Below, one piece after another: positions 32,402-41,831 of a DNA stretch of 42,248 bases. Within the stretch, counting starts at the first letter, position 1, and each line of letters opens with the position of its first letter. The notes below the pieces were generated by a model, which ran no database searches, was not told where the DNA came from, and was given only the letters and a program-made list of their open reading frames with translations. This DNA is from Planctomycetota bacterium. Lineage in GTDB: Bacteria; Planctomycetota; Phycisphaerae; WQYP01. The translations under genes and the position numbers were made by a program. The stretch spans positions 1-42,248 of the forward strand of contig JAJZGH010000004.1 of NCBI GenBank assembly GCA_021798635.1. The letters run 5' to 3'.

Positions 32402-33061
32402 ATGTTTACGGGCTTGATACAAGCGGTGGGAACAATTCAGGCGGTCATGGATACGCCGCGGGGCCGACGTATCGTCTTGGATGCCACGAATTTTGGGCCT
32501 GCTTCTTTTGAAATAGGTGAAAGCATCGCCGTCTCCGGCGTCTGCCTGAGCCTGGTGCGCATTGAACCGGGGCAGCGTCTGGAATTTGACGCCGTGCGAG
32601 AAACCATGTCCGTAACCAGTCTGGGTGATAAACATCCCGGCGATGCCGTGAATCTCGAACGCTCATTACGGGCGGGTGATCTGCTGGGCGGCCATTTTGT
32701 TCAGGGGCATGTGGATGCCGTGGCCGAGGTGGTCAAAGTCAATGCCGCCCCAGGTGACTGGCGGATTTTTTTCTCCCTTCCAGACGCCTGCCGCAACATG
32801 ATTGTCCCCAAGGGGAGCGTCGCAATTGATGGGGTAAGCATGACTATCGCTACGGTGGATTCCAATACATTCAGCGTGGCGGTCATTGAGCTGACCCGCG
32901 AGAAGACCACGCTGGGAGGATTGAAAATCGGCAGCCGGGTGAATATTGAAACCGATATTTTAACCCGCACGATTGTGAATTATCTCAAAAATCTTGATAA
33001 CGCAGCACTGCGGCGAATGGCTGCCAATCCGGCGGATCCGATGATCGGGGTAATGCCATGA
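32402..33061 (+). CDS. ribE: Riboflavin synthase alpha chain
   Basis: The 219-residue protein begins MFTGLIQAVGTI, the classic N-terminus, and contains two homologous lumazine-binding barrels (about residues 1-97 and 98-195). The second has GHFVQGHVDAVAEV and SLTIA-type sequence as GVSMTIATVD. It forms riboflavin from two molecules of 6,7-dimethyl-8-ribityllumazine as a trimer in the cytoplasm. No FMN riboswitch is visible in the 186 bp upstream. The stop overlaps the pdxA start by 4 bp, joining two cofactor genes in one unit. No other rib gene is in the window. Confidence 0.95.
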   Translation: MFTGLIQAVGTIQAVMDTPRGRRIVLDATNFGPASFEIGESIAVSGVCLSLVRIEPGQRLEFDAVRETMSVTSLGDKHPGDAVNLERSLRAGDLLGGHFVQGHVDAVAEVVKVNAAPGDWRIFFSLPDACRNMIVPKGSVAIDGVSMTIATVDSNTFSVAVIELTREKTTLGGLKIGSRVNIETDILTRTIVNYLKNLDNAALRRMAANPADPMIGVMP

Positions 33062-34158
33062 CCGCTTACCTCCCCACCATCGGCATAACCATGGGCGACC
33101 CCGCGGGTATCGGAGCCGAAGTCATTGTCAAGGCCCTATCCGATCCGCAAATACGCAAAATGGGCCGCTTTGTGGTATTTGGCTTTAATGAGCTGTTAGC
33201 ATATTGCGCCGATCTGGCGGAAATTGAACCCTTCTGGTGGCGCGATCAACATGAACGCCTGCGCCCCTACGACCATGACGTGGTGGTGCTGGATTATGAC
33301 GAGTTCTCCTTTTTGGGAATGGATGTGCGGGCCGCGTCCAAACAAGGCGGCCTGGCATCGATGAAATTTGTCACCGATGTCATTGATGCGGCCCGAAAAA
33401 ATCAGATTGACGCCATCGTCACCGGGCCGATCTGTAAGGAAAGCTGGAAGCTTGCCGGCTATACCCGCTGGCCCGGCCACACGGAACTGCTGGCTGAAAA
33501 AACCAACGCCCGGCGATACGCCATGATGTTCGCGGCCAATGCTCCGCCAGTGTTACCGGGCGGCATGCCGGCGGAAGCAACGGTGCCCGAATTACACAAA
33601 GGTTTGCGGGTGGTGCTGTGCACGATTCATGAAGCCCTTTTCGAGCTGCGCCATAGTTTCAAAATCGGCACGGTATTTGATCCCATTGATCTGGCGCATC
33701 AGGCATTGAAGAATTGGTTCGGAATAGAACATCCGCGAATCGCAGTCTGCGGATTAAACCCCCACGCTGGTGAAAATGGGCAGTTCGGTGATGAAGAAAA
33801 GCGAATTATTGAACCGGCGATCCTCATGGCCCGCCAGCATGGAATTGACGCCCAAGGCCCCTTCAGCGCGGATACCATTTTTTATAAAGCGGCGAAAGGC
33901 GGATATGATCTGGTCGTGGCGATGTATCATGATCAGGGGCTGATACCGGTGAAATTGCTGGATTTTAATAACAGCGTTAATTTAACACTCGGCCTGCCGA
34001 TAATTCGAACCAGTGTGGATCATGGAACCGCGTTTGATATTGTTGGCAAAAATAAGGCCGACCCGGGCAGCATGAAGGCGGCCCTTACCATGGCCTGCCG
34101 AATCGCGGTGCAGAGCCGGAAAAGTCGGATCGAAAATCGCACGCCCGGCTCACATTAA
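33058..34158 (+). CDS. pdxA: 4-hydroxythreonine-4-phosphate dehydrogenase (PdxA)
   Basis: The 366-residue protein shows PdxA family motifs in order: GITMGDPAGIGAEV (9-22), TGPICKESWKLAG, WPGHTELLAEKT with a metal-binding His, MYHDQGLIPVKLL and TSVDHGTAFDIVGK. It oxidises 4-phosphohydroxy-L-threonine with NAD(P)+ in the long pyridoxal 5'-phosphate pathway. PdxA2-type relatives also act in sugar-acid catabolism, which is worth noting in this region, but the ribE coupling favours the cofactor role. An insert near residues 165-180 (PPVLPGGMPAEATV) makes it slightly longer than E. coli PdxA (329). Confidence 0.93.
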   Translation: MTAYLPTIGITMGDPAGIGAEVIVKALSDPQIRKMGRFVVFGFNELLAYCADLAEIEPFWWRDQHERLRPYDHDVVVLDYDEFSFLGMDVRAASKQGGLASMKFVTDVIDAARKNQIDAIVTGPICKESWKLAGYTRWPGHTELLAEKTNARRYAMMFAANAPPVLPGGMPAEATVPELHKGLRVVLCTIHEALFELRHSFKIGTVFDPIDLAHQALKNWFGIEHPRIAVCGLNPHAGENGQFGDEEKRIIEPAILMARQHGIDAQGPFSADTIFYKAAKGGYDLVVAMYHDQGLIPVKLLDFNNSVNLTLGLPIIRTSVDHGTAFDIVGKNKADPGSMKAALTMACRIAVQSRKSRIENRTPGSH

Positions 34159-34159
34159 A

Positions 34160-34174
34160 GCCCGGCTTCCGGGC
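34160..34174 (+). terminator. Short GC hairpin after pdxA
   Basis: GCCCGG (34160-34165) pairs with CCGGGC (34169-34174) around CTT, immediately after the pdxA stop. The T-tract is missing, so termination would be weak. Confidence 0.3.
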
Positions 34175-34233
34175 CATTCACGGTGTAAGTGGCGGAGCAA
34201 ATAAGATAGGCGGATTTCAGGAGTTTTCAATCC

Positions 34234-35646
34234 TTGTCTAAAGATCATCGCACAGAATTATCCGTACAACGGGAAAAAGCAATTCTCGTAGGCGTCGTGT
34301 TACCCGATTCAACCGCTGATCCACGCGACCCCTTGGGAGAATTGGCCAGCCTGGCGGCCACCGCCGGAGCCGAGGTTATCGAGCGTGTTATTCAGCATCG
34401 CCAAAGTATTGATCCGGGCACCTATATCGGACGGGGCAAAGCGGAAGAGATCGGGCGCATGGTCAAAGCCCATGGGGCCGACGTGGTGATATTTGACAAT
34501 GACATGTCGCCGAATCAATTGCGTGATCTGGAAAAGATTTGTGACTGCAAAGTGCTGGATCGCAGTGAATTGATTCTTGACATTTTCGGCACCCGGGCCA
34601 GGACCCATGAAGCCCAATTGCAAGTGGCCCTGGCGCAGATGGAATATACCTATCCGCGACTGCGGCACATGTGGGCGCATCTGGAACGCATCGGTTCAGG
34701 CGCCGGCGCTGGTGTCGGTGCCCGCGGCCCCGGTGAAATGCAGTTGGAAATTGACCGCCGCCTGGTGCGCGACAAAGTTTCTGATCTAAAAAAGCGGATC
34801 GCCCAGGTACAGGAACGCAAAAGCCGGGAAGTCTCCACGCGTAAAGAACAACATTTCACCGTCAGCCTCGTGGGCTACACCAATGCCGGCAAAAGCACGT
34901 TGTTTAATACACTTACCGGAGCGGGAACCTTTGTAGAAGATAAGCTCTTTGCCACCTTGGATACCAAAACGCGCCAGTGGCGATTGGCCAGTGCCCACAG
35001 CGGATTGTTGTCGGATACCGTGGGGTTTGTGCGTGATTTGCCGCACCACCTGGTGGCGTCGTTCAAGGCAACCTTAGAAGAAGCCACACATGCGGATTTG
35101 CTGCTGGTGGTTCTGGATGTGTCGCATCCTCATGCCATGCAGCAGTTGATCAGCGTGCGGAAAGTGCTTATGGATATTGGTTGCGGCAATCAACGGGCGC
35201 AGCTGCTTTTAAATAAAACCGACGCAGTTTCTTCACCCGATGACCTGGCCTTCTGGAAACTGAGATTTCCCAATGCCCTGCCGGTCAGCGCCAAAACCGG
35301 GGAAGGCGTCGCCCGGCTTACCGATGTGGTTTTGCGCACCATGCTCGGGGAGTTAATTCACGCGGAAATATCGGTACCACTTTCTGACAGCAAGGGCATA
35401 ACGTTTCTGGAAAAATATGCCATCGTCCTGGCGCGGGATTATCAAACCGTTGCCCAACGGGTGGTGCTGGAAGTGCATATCAGTTCGCGTATCATGCAGC
35501 AGATGTACAACCATGCCCGCAATCCCGAAATCCTGCGGCAGACGCCGCTGTATAATGCGGATGGCCCCGGCATTACACCGATGCTGGTTTCGCAATTATT
35601 GCCGGCCGATTTTGGCGAACGCCGCGATGCCGCGCCAATCGCGTAA
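34234..35646 (+). CDS. hflX: GTPase HflX
   Basis: The 470-residue protein has the HflX N-terminal domain (GRGKAEEIG, VIFDNDMSPNQLRDLE and the glycine-rich GSGAGAGVGARGPGE) and a GTPase domain: G1 GYTNAGKST, G3 DTVGFVRDLP, G4 NKTD and G5 SAKTG. HflX rescues stalled or heat-damaged 70S ribosomes by splitting them. The likely start is TTG at 34234, with AGGAG (34219-34223) about 10 bp upstream; no ATG fits without losing conserved sequence. A C-terminal extension of about 60 residues follows the GTPase domain, as in many relatives. Confidence 0.93.
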   Translation: MSKDHRTELSVQREKAILVGVVLPDSTADPRDPLGELASLAATAGAEVIERVIQHRQSIDPGTYIGRGKAEEIGRMVKAHGADVVIFDNDMSPNQLRDLEKICDCKVLDRSELILDIFGTRARTHEAQLQVALAQMEYTYPRLRHMWAHLERIGSGAGAGVGARGPGEMQLEIDRRLVRDKVSDLKKRIAQVQERKSREVSTRKEQHFTVSLVGYTNAGKSTLFNTLTGAGTFVEDKLFATLDTKTRQWRLASAHSGLLSDTVGFVRDLPHHLVASFKATLEEATHADLLLVVLDVSHPHAMQQLISVRKVLMDIGCGNQRAQLLLNKTDAVSSPDDLAFWKLRFPNALPVSAKTGEGVARLTDVVLRTMLGELIHAEISVPLSDSKGITFLEKYAIVLARDYQTVAQRVVLEVHISSRIMQQMYNHARNPEILRQTPLYNADGPGITPMLVSQLLPADFGERRDAAPIA

Positions 35647-35664
35647 GAAGGATCAGACACGACC

Positions 35665-35994
35665 ATGGCACGATGTTTTGTCATCCATCCCACGGATAAC
35701 GTCGCCACGCTGCTCGACCACGCCAAGCAGGGCGCATCGGTAGAGATTCTCGGTGCCGGTACCGCAAAGAATCTGACCGTCGGCGAAAACATCGAACTGG
35801 GGCATAAAGTGGCCATTGCGGACATTGCCCAGGGAGCACCGGTGATGAAATATGGTGTAGCGATCGGAACGGCCGGAGAAAACATTTGCATGGGAAAATG
35901 GGTGCATTTGCATAATTGTATAAGTCACTTTGATCAACGCTCGGGAACGCTGGATCTGCATACCGGAGCCGCCACGGATACACGTTATGAGTAA
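35665..35994 (+). CDS. SAF-domain small subunit of an altronate/galactarate dehydratase-type enzyme
   Basis: The 109-residue protein is the N-terminal SAF domain of the UxaA/GarD family as a separate polypeptide. It shows [19 protein letters not shown], then [26 protein letters not shown], the signature of this family. The family dehydrates sugar acids such as D-altronate or galactarate to 2-keto-3-deoxy acids using iron. The gene lies 18 bp after hflX and overlaps the large subunit gene by 8 bp. Split forms of this type occur in several bacteria. The exact sugar acid is unknown; uronate-derived acids are plausible given kduI, GH105 and GH79 in the same window. Confidence 0.88.
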   Translation: MARCFVIHPTDNVATLLDHAKQGASVEILGAGTAKNLTVGENIELGHKVAIADIAQGAPVMKYGVAIGTAGENICMGKWVHLHNCISHFDQRSGTLDLHTGAATDTRYE

Positions 35995-37201
35995 TGCCGC
36001 ACCAGCAACATGGCAGGGATACCTGCGGCCGGACGGCCGCAAAGGCGTGCGAAATATTGTGCTGGTGATTTACACGGTGGAATGTGCCAGCCATGTGTCT
36101 CATGCCATTGCCAAAGATCAGGACGACGTGCATGTTATTGGCTTTTCAGGATGTTATGACAACCAGTATGCCGTGCGTTTGATGCTGGCGCTGGCCCGGC
36201 ACCCGAATGTCGGCGCGGTGTTAAGCGTGGGGCTGGGGTGCGAATATACACAACCGGAAAAAATTGCCCAGGTGGTGCGTGAAAGCGGGCGGCCGGCGGA
36301 GTGGTTCTATATTCAAGATGTGGGGGGAACGCGCGCGGGGATTGAAAAAGGCATCCAGATGGTTACTTGCCTGCGGCAGCACATACGCGGCAACGCCCAG
36401 CGCGTGCCCATGACGTTGGCGGATTTGAGCATCGGCTGTGAATGCGGCGGATCGGACGGAACCAGCGGGTTGGCGGGCAATCCGGCGGTGGGCCGGTTTT
36501 TTGATCGGCTGGTGGATGCCGGCGGAAAAGCGATTTTTGAAGAAATTGTGGAAATGATCGGGCTCAAAGAAATCATTTTATCCCGCGCCGCATCACCGCA
36601 GGCCCGTGGGCAGCTTGATGAAGCTTATGAAAAAGCGGTCCGCTACTGCCAAAGTGTCCGGCAATATTCCGTATCACCCGGTAATTTTGCCGGCGGATTA
36701 ACGACCATCGAAGAAAAAAGCATGGGGGCATTCGCCAAGAGCGGCACGCGGAATATTCAAGGCGTGATAAAAGTTTCCCAGGAACCGCCCGGGGCCGGCC
36801 TGTGGCTCATGGATAGCGTGCCCGATGCACACTTTATGAGTTTTGGCTATACCAATCCCAATGATACCGAAGGAATCATGGATCTCATCAGCGCCGGATG
36901 TCAGATCGTACTTTTTGTAACCGGTCGCGGCAGCGTGATCGGTTCACCCATTGCGCCACTTATCAAAATCACCGGCAACAGCCACACTTTTAAACGCATG
37001 GCGGACGATATTGATTTTGACGCCGGAGCCGTGCTCGATGGCCGCATGACCATGGACCAGGCGGCGGAGGCGTTACAGAATCTGGTGATCAAAGTCGCAG
37101 GCGGCGCTTTAAGCAAACCGGAAGCACTGGGGCACCGCGAATATTTTGTCATGTACAAACATCAGGATACTCCCCTTTTGCAAGTCGGCTGCCGAGCCTG
37201 A
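35987..37201 (+). CDS. UxaA-family sugar-acid dehydratase, large subunit
   Basis: From the ATG at 35987 the 404-residue product covers the catalytic part of the UxaA/GarD family: [15 protein letters not shown] near the start, [24 protein letters not shown] and the metal-associated [20 protein letters not shown]. Conserved cysteines are present. It forms a dehydratase with the SAF-domain subunit encoded upstream. An in-frame TTG at 35930 was rejected because the upstream part has no family sequence and lies inside the small-subunit gene. Substrates of the family include altronate, galactarate and lyxonate-like acids; which applies cannot be decided. Confidence 0.9.
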   Translation: MSNAAPATWQGYLRPDGRKGVRNIVLVIYTVECASHVSHAIAKDQDDVHVIGFSGCYDNQYAVRLMLALARHPNVGAVLSVGLGCEYTQPEKIAQVVRESGRPAEWFYIQDVGGTRAGIEKGIQMVTCLRQHIRGNAQRVPMTLADLSIGCECGGSDGTSGLAGNPAVGRFFDRLVDAGGKAIFEEIVEMIGLKEIILSRAASPQARGQLDEAYEKAVRYCQSVRQYSVSPGNFAGGLTTIEEKSMGAFAKSGTRNIQGVIKVSQEPPGAGLWLMDSVPDAHFMSFGYTNPNDTEGIMDLISAGCQIVLFVTGRGSVIGSPIAPLIKITGNSHTFKRMADDIDFDAGAVLDGRMTMDQAAEALQNLVIKVAGGALSKPEALGHREYFVMYKHQDTPLLQVGCRA

Positions 37202-37271
37202 AGGTTGTTACCCGTTTTGGCGGTCTAACTGAAATGGATGTCTTATGACAAAACACACGGAGAACTTCAGT

Positions 37272-38771
37272 ATGTTGAAAAAAGCTTTTCTATCGCTTGC
37301 GATCGCGGCCGCAATTAGTGTGATTCCGATTTACACGCAACGGCCCGTGGCGGCGAAAGCTGCAAACGCTCTTCATGCGCGCTATGACAACGCAAACGTG
37401 ATCGTGTCTGTAAAGCCCGAATTCAATCATGCTGGAACCACTATTCCAAAATCTTTCCTCGGCATCTCGCTGGAGTACAGCAGCATTCCAAAGCTTTTCG
37501 CCAGGCCCGCGCTGGCGATCACCTCCCGGTTGCTCAATCGCCTGACCCGGCTGCAAGGCCCGCCAGTGGTGCGCATTGGTGGGAATTCCGAAGATTGCGC
37601 CGTTTGGCATCTGCCCGCCTTGCTCCCAAAACCCGCCGGCGACTGGATCAATTTAACCAATCGCACCGCGATGATGTTGCATGCCGCAGCCGTCCAAACC
37701 AACAGCCAACTGATTCTCGGTGTAAATTTTGGCCACGGCACTCCCGCTTTAGCCAAACCGTGGATTCAATCCGCCATTAAGCACATCGGGGCAAGCCACA
37801 TTCTGGCCTTTGAGATTGGCAACGAACCGGACCTCTACAATCACAACGGAGCCAGACCACACACCTATAACCTGGGGAATTATTTACGACAATGGAAAGC
37901 TTTTGCAAAAGCTCTACAGCCGCAGTTGCCATCCCATCGCATGTTGGCAGGGCCAGCCTTTTGTGCGGGGTGGCGAAAATATACACCTGAGTTTATCAAG
38001 CAGGAACATCGCCGGTTGGCCGTGGTAACCATGCACGAATACCCACTGGGCACCCCCATTGAAAATCGTCGCTCGCCCCGCTACGCCGACATCGCCAATC
38101 TGCTGAAAAGTTCATCATCCACCGTCTTCGCCCAGTTAATTCGATCGTCCGTAGCTGCTGGCCGGCGAGATAACATCCGAGTCAGATTTGCGGAAATTAA
38201 CTCGGCCTACGGCGGCGGCAAGGCCGGCGTAAGCAATGCATTTGCCGCCTCGCTTTGGAGCTTGGATACTATGTTTGAGGTGGCCTCCACGGGTTCAGCC
38301 GGCGTGAATTTTCACACCGGGCCGCGCTACGGCGCGTTTTGGAGCTTCCACCCCAACACCGTGCGAGTCCTCCCGCTTTATTACGGAATGCTGATGTTCG
38401 CACAGGCCGCCCCGCCCGGCTCGCGCCTCATCCCCATGCGCTTTCACACCCCCGCGAATATCAACATCTGGATGACACTGGATCAACATCGGATGGCACG
38501 AATTGTTCTGATCAATAAAGATTTGCACCGCAATGTGACCATTCAATTAAAGCTGCCCGGCAACTCGCACGGTACACTTGAACGCCTATCCGCCCCGTCC
38601 ATTACCTCACGGCACCACATCACCATTGGCGGCCTGACCTTCAATGGTTCAAGAAACGGGCGTCCAACAGGAGAACAACATCTTGTCAGGGGAAGTGCGA
38701 AAGGAAGCATATACACAATCGCCCTGCATCATGGCAGCGCCGCCTTGCTGGCGGTGCAACTGAATCATTAG
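37272..38771 (+). CDS. GH79-like exported beta-glucuronidase/heparanase-type glycosidase
   Basis: From the ATG at 37272 the 499-residue product begins with a signal peptide (MLKKAFLSLAIAAAIS) and GGAG lies 9 bp upstream; the ATG at 37245 has a weaker site and would bury the signal. The barrel has a general acid/base Glu185 (EIGNEPDLY) and a nucleophile Glu308 (RFAEINSAYGG), with VVRIGGNSED before it, as in GH79. The family removes glucuronic acid or 4-O-methylglucuronic acid from glycans such as arabinogalactan and heparan. A C-terminal beta domain follows. It stands 70 bp after the dehydratase subunits, so released uronate and its later dehydration may be linked. Confidence 0.82.
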   Translation: MLKKAFLSLAIAAAISVIPIYTQRPVAAKAANALHARYDNANVIVSVKPEFNHAGTTIPKSFLGISLEYSSIPKLFARPALAITSRLLNRLTRLQGPPVVRIGGNSEDCAVWHLPALLPKPAGDWINLTNRTAMMLHAAAVQTNSQLILGVNFGHGTPALAKPWIQSAIKHIGASHILAFEIGNEPDLYNHNGARPHTYNLGNYLRQWKAFAKALQPQLPSHRMLAGPAFCAGWRKYTPEFIKQEHRRLAVVTMHEYPLGTPIENRRSPRYADIANLLKSSSSTVFAQLIRSSVAAGRRDNIRVRFAEINSAYGGGKAGVSNAFAASLWSLDTMFEVASTGSAGVNFHTGPRYGAFWSFHPNTVRVLPLYYGMLMFAQAAPPGSRLIPMRFHTPANINIWMTLDQHRMARIVLINKDLHRNVTIQLKLPGNSHGTLERLSAPSITSRHHITIGGLTFNGSRNGRPTGEQHLVRGSAKGSIYTIALHHGSAALLAVQLNH

Positions 38772-39084
38772 ATGCCCGGGCAAGGAAGACCGTTCGGCAG
38801 GGAAATGCGCGGCCCTTTTTGCACCCGCACAGCAACCGTGGCAGAGTACAGCTAAACCCCGATGCGCAGGTACTCACACTGTAATTTTGTTGAATTCACC
38901 CCCTGCCTCCAAGAACGGTTATTACGTCCTTGTGCTTTGCGCTCCGCAGCCTTTGGTTGCAAGGCCAAGGCTTTCATGAGCGACTTTAATCGGCTATTAT
39001 TAAGGATATGGAGGACGTACGCCCGGGCGGCTAGGGCCGGTAAGCGAGGGATGGCCCGATTTTTTGGAGCAATAGGAAAAGTCT
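38772..39084. other. Intergenic region before the GNAT gene
   Basis: About 310 bases with no supported gene. A stem of GCCTT-GG with CCAAGGC (about 38952-38974, one bulge, followed by TTTC) may mark a terminator after the GH79 gene. AGGAAAAG just before 39085 is the ribosome-binding site of the next gene. TATTAT near 38996 is a possible -10 box without a clear partner. Confidence 0.4.
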
Positions 39085-39543
39085 ATGACGCAGGCAGATA
39101 TCACAGTTGTTACCGAATCGCAATTGCCGGTAATTGTTGAATTATACAATCAGGTATTCCGTCCGCCCGAAAGCGAAAATTATTTTCGTCGCCGGTTTCA
39201 AGGCCGTTATAATGTACTGGCGATGCTGGCTTCGCTGGATAACAGGCCCGTGGGATTCTGCGTGGGTTTTGAATTAAAGCCATTGGTCTTTTACACTTGG
39301 CTCCTGGGTGTGCATGGCGATTTTCGTCGCAAAAGCATCGGGCGGCAATTGCTGGAATCCCAGATGGAATGGGCCAAAAACCACAACTATGAATTTGCAC
39401 GATTGGAAATTTTAAATCGCCATCGTGCCATGATGCATCTGACCGTGCTGCTGGAATACGATATTGTCGGCACGCGCTGGGACTCTATGCACACGGACTT
39501 GCTGATCCAATTTGAAAAGCCGCTGACCAATGATCTGCGCTAA
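39085..39543 (+). CDS. GNAT-family N-acetyltransferase
   Basis: The 152-residue protein has the GNAT fold: an N-terminal VTESQLPVIVELYNQVF, a beta-strand block and the acetyl-CoA-binding motif A LLGVHGDFRRKSIGRQLLE (about residues 73-91), where R-R-K-S-I-G fits the pyrophosphate loop. The substrate may be an amino acid, protein or antibiotic and cannot be told. AGGAAAAG lies 7 bp before the ATG. The end overlaps the PDZ gene by 14 bp, so the two are probably one transcript. Confidence 0.85.
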   Translation: MTQADITVVTESQLPVIVELYNQVFRPPESENYFRRRFQGRYNVLAMLASLDNRPVGFCVGFELKPLVFYTWLLGVHGDFRRKSIGRQLLESQMEWAKNHNYEFARLEILNRHRAMMHLTVLLEYDIVGTRWDSMHTDLLIQFEKPLTNDLR

Positions 39544-40735
39544 TCGCACATTGTTGCCCATTGCTTCGGCCTTGCTTCTGGCCACAACCCTGCGCGTACC
39601 GGCGGCCACGGTGGCAAAGCCTATGGCCCGCGCCTACCAGCAGGTACTTAGTTCCATGCGAAGTCCCGCCGCCAACGGATTGCTGATCACCAGCGTGCAA
39701 CTGCCGCACAATCTTATACACCTCGGTTTGCAGTCCGGAGACATTATTACCCGCCTGGGCGGCACGCGGATGCGCGACTTAACGGCCCTAAAGACTGCCC
39801 TTGCGGCGCGCAGCGCATCCAAGCAGCCCATCTCCATTATTGTGGTTCGCGGTGCGACAATCCACCAATTTCTCGCCCACATGCCCGCACTTAAGGCGCT
39901 AACGCACATTGGCTTGATCAGTGTTCGGGCCGGTGCCGCGGCACCCCTGAACCCGCCCCCCACGCCCCGTAGTAATTTGAAACTTCAGTGGTCTCGGGTG
40001 CAGACTCTTGAACCCCATGGGCGGCAGGCCGCAGGACATGACATACGCATGCTGGTTTTTTATCATCAACTGGTGGTCGGTGCGATTCATCTGCAGGTCT
40101 CCCATTTAGGCCCGTCATGGAAGCTACTGTGGAATCAGGAATCTGTCTCCGGCGGCCCTCTGCCCGCCCTGGCGTGGCGGATTGATTTTATCCCGGGCAA
40201 CTATCAACAAGCACCAGCCCTTCGCATGACATCGTTTACGCGCTGGTCAAAACAAGGTGTTTTACGCGGCCGTCGCGCGGGAAACAGTTTTCAAACTGAC
40301 TTTGTGGCGACGAAACATGAATCCCGTTCCTCGCGCACCGTTCTCTCCGCCGCCAATGCCTCACCCTTACCACTCTTGACGGTGCTGGCTTCCGCCATGC
40401 CGCCACAACGCAATCGCGTGCTGCCAATTACGGACCTGGCACAGGGCACCTTGGAGACCCGCTTGGGATGCGTGCTCACCAGCGGTCGTCAGCAGGACAT
40501 TCATTTTGCCGGGGCCGATCAGCCCGTGCGGGTGATGCGCATTTTGTGGATGGATATCGTGCGCGACAAATTCTGGCTTTCGCCACGCGGTGCCCTGCTG
40601 GGCATGCACTTTGGCCGGGGCTTTTCCGCTTATCGCGTGTCCGGCGCATCGGTTGTGCATCGTATAATTCCCAAAACACGGCTGATTAATATTCTGCCTG
40701 CCACAATAAGTATCCACCAAACTTCCGGAGAATAA
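39530..40735 (+). CDS. Secreted or periplasmic PDZ-domain protein
   Basis: The 401-residue product has an N-terminal signal sequence (LLPIASALLLATTLRVPAA) and one PDZ domain at about residues 48-108: GLLITSVQLPHNLIHLGLQ, then SGDIITRLGGTRMRDL and PISIIVVRG. There is no serine-protease catalytic domain. The remaining 290 residues are beta-rich with no recognised family. The PDZ domain suggests binding of a protein C-terminus. The gene overlaps the GNAT gene and ends 7 bp before the DUF89 gene. The function is unknown. Confidence 0.68.
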   Translation: MICANRTLLPIASALLLATTLRVPAATVAKPMARAYQQVLSSMRSPAANGLLITSVQLPHNLIHLGLQSGDIITRLGGTRMRDLTALKTALAARSASKQPISIIVVRGATIHQFLAHMPALKALTHIGLISVRAGAAAPLNPPPTPRSNLKLQWSRVQTLEPHGRQAAGHDIRMLVFYHQLVVGAIHLQVSHLGPSWKLLWNQESVSGGPLPALAWRIDFIPGNYQQAPALRMTSFTRWSKQGVLRGRRAGNSFQTDFVATKHESRSSRTVLSAANASPLPLLTVLASAMPPQRNRVLPITDLAQGTLETRLGCVLTSGRQQDIHFAGADQPVRVMRILWMDIVRDKFWLSPRGALLGMHFGRGFSAYRVSGASVVHRIIPKTRLINILPATISIHQTSGE

Positions 40736-40742
40736 ATTCCTC

Positions 40743-41831
40743 ATGCCAATGTTTACTTTGCTTTCTGATCCCGCCGCGTATCGGCCGTGCACACAAAACA
40801 TGCTGAAAGATGTGGAATTTCGCAATTATTGGCTGGGACATTTCGTCGAACATTTTGAGTTCATGGCTAGGTTGGCACTTCAGGTGTATGGCCCTTCCGC
40901 CGCGGCCAACATCGCCTCCGCTCGCCAGGATCTGGCGGATGAAATGGCCGCGTTGGCCGCGCAGCCGGATCGGTACGGCGAGTTGGATTTGCAGATGCTC
41001 GGCGTAGTGCGGCAGAATTGCCTTTCCCGCAACCACATTGCCGACCCATTCCTGCTGACCAAAGAACGGGAAAATACCGCCATGCTGGAACTGTATCCGC
41101 GGGTGGTAGCTGAAATTGATGGATATACTGATACAGCTCAGGCTTTGCGTGTCTTGGTGGAAGGGGCTTTTGCCGGAAATATTTTTGACCTCGGAGCCAC
41201 CGCCACCACGAAATTGTACACCCATGAATCCCCGGATTTTTTTAAAGTCCGAGCCTCATTAGACGGCAAGCGTCCTTGGCTGGTGGATCAACTCGACAGC
41301 TTTTCTCATCGCCTCTTGCATGGTGCCCCCTTTCACAAAGCTCTGATATTTGTGGACAACGCCGGCAGCGATTTTATTCTGGGCATGATGCCCCTGGCGC
41401 GATTTCTGGCCCAACGCGGTACCCACGTGTGCATTCTGGCGAATGAGTCCGCCTCACTCAATGACATGACCATTTTGGAAACCCGGGAACTTTTACCGCG
41501 ACTGGCCCAGCTTGATCCGATTCTCGCAACACTTCTGAGCACCGGCACAATTACCGCTGAAAGCTCCGGCGGCACCACGCCACTAATCGACCTGCGGCAC
41601 ATCTCCGATGCCTGTAATCGCGAGGCGGCGAATGCTGATCTGCTGATTTTTGAAGGTATGGGCCGGGCGCTGGAAAGTAATTTTAACGCATCCTTCAAGG
41701 TTGACACCGTGAAGCTGTGCATGATTAAGGAAGAAATTATCGCCCGGCGGCACCATGGAAAAGTTTTTGATGTCGTATTCCGATATGATCCCAGTTCCGA
41801 CATAATCCCATCTAAGGAGAATATAAAATGA
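40743..41831 (+). CDS. DUF89 (ARMT1-like) metal-dependent phosphatase
   Basis: The 362-residue protein contains DUF89 motifs: GNIFDLGA (145-152), VDNAGSDFILG with Asp205 and Asn206, CILANES (Asn234) and DLLIFEGMGRALESN. DUF89 proteins are metal-dependent phosphatases that remove damaged or excess phosphometabolites, such as fructose 1-phosphate and phosphopantetheine derivatives. Helical N-terminal region and length fit the stand-alone class. It lies 7 bp after the PDZ gene and overlaps the dehydrogenase start by 4 bp, so it is in one operon with both. Its substrate is not inferable. Confidence 0.88.
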   Translation: MPMFTLLSDPAAYRPCTQNMLKDVEFRNYWLGHFVEHFEFMARLALQVYGPSAAANIASARQDLADEMAALAAQPDRYGELDLQMLGVVRQNCLSRNHIADPFLLTKERENTAMLELYPRVVAEIDGYTDTAQALRVLVEGAFAGNIFDLGATATTKLYTHESPDFFKVRASLDGKRPWLVDQLDSFSHRLLHGAPFHKALIFVDNAGSDFILGMMPLARFLAQRGTHVCILANESASLNDMTILETRELLPRLAQLDPILATLLSTGTITAESSGGTTPLIDLRHISDACNREAANADLLIFEGMGRALESNFNASFKVDTVKLCMIKEEIIARRHHGKVFDVVFRYDPSSDIIPSKENIK

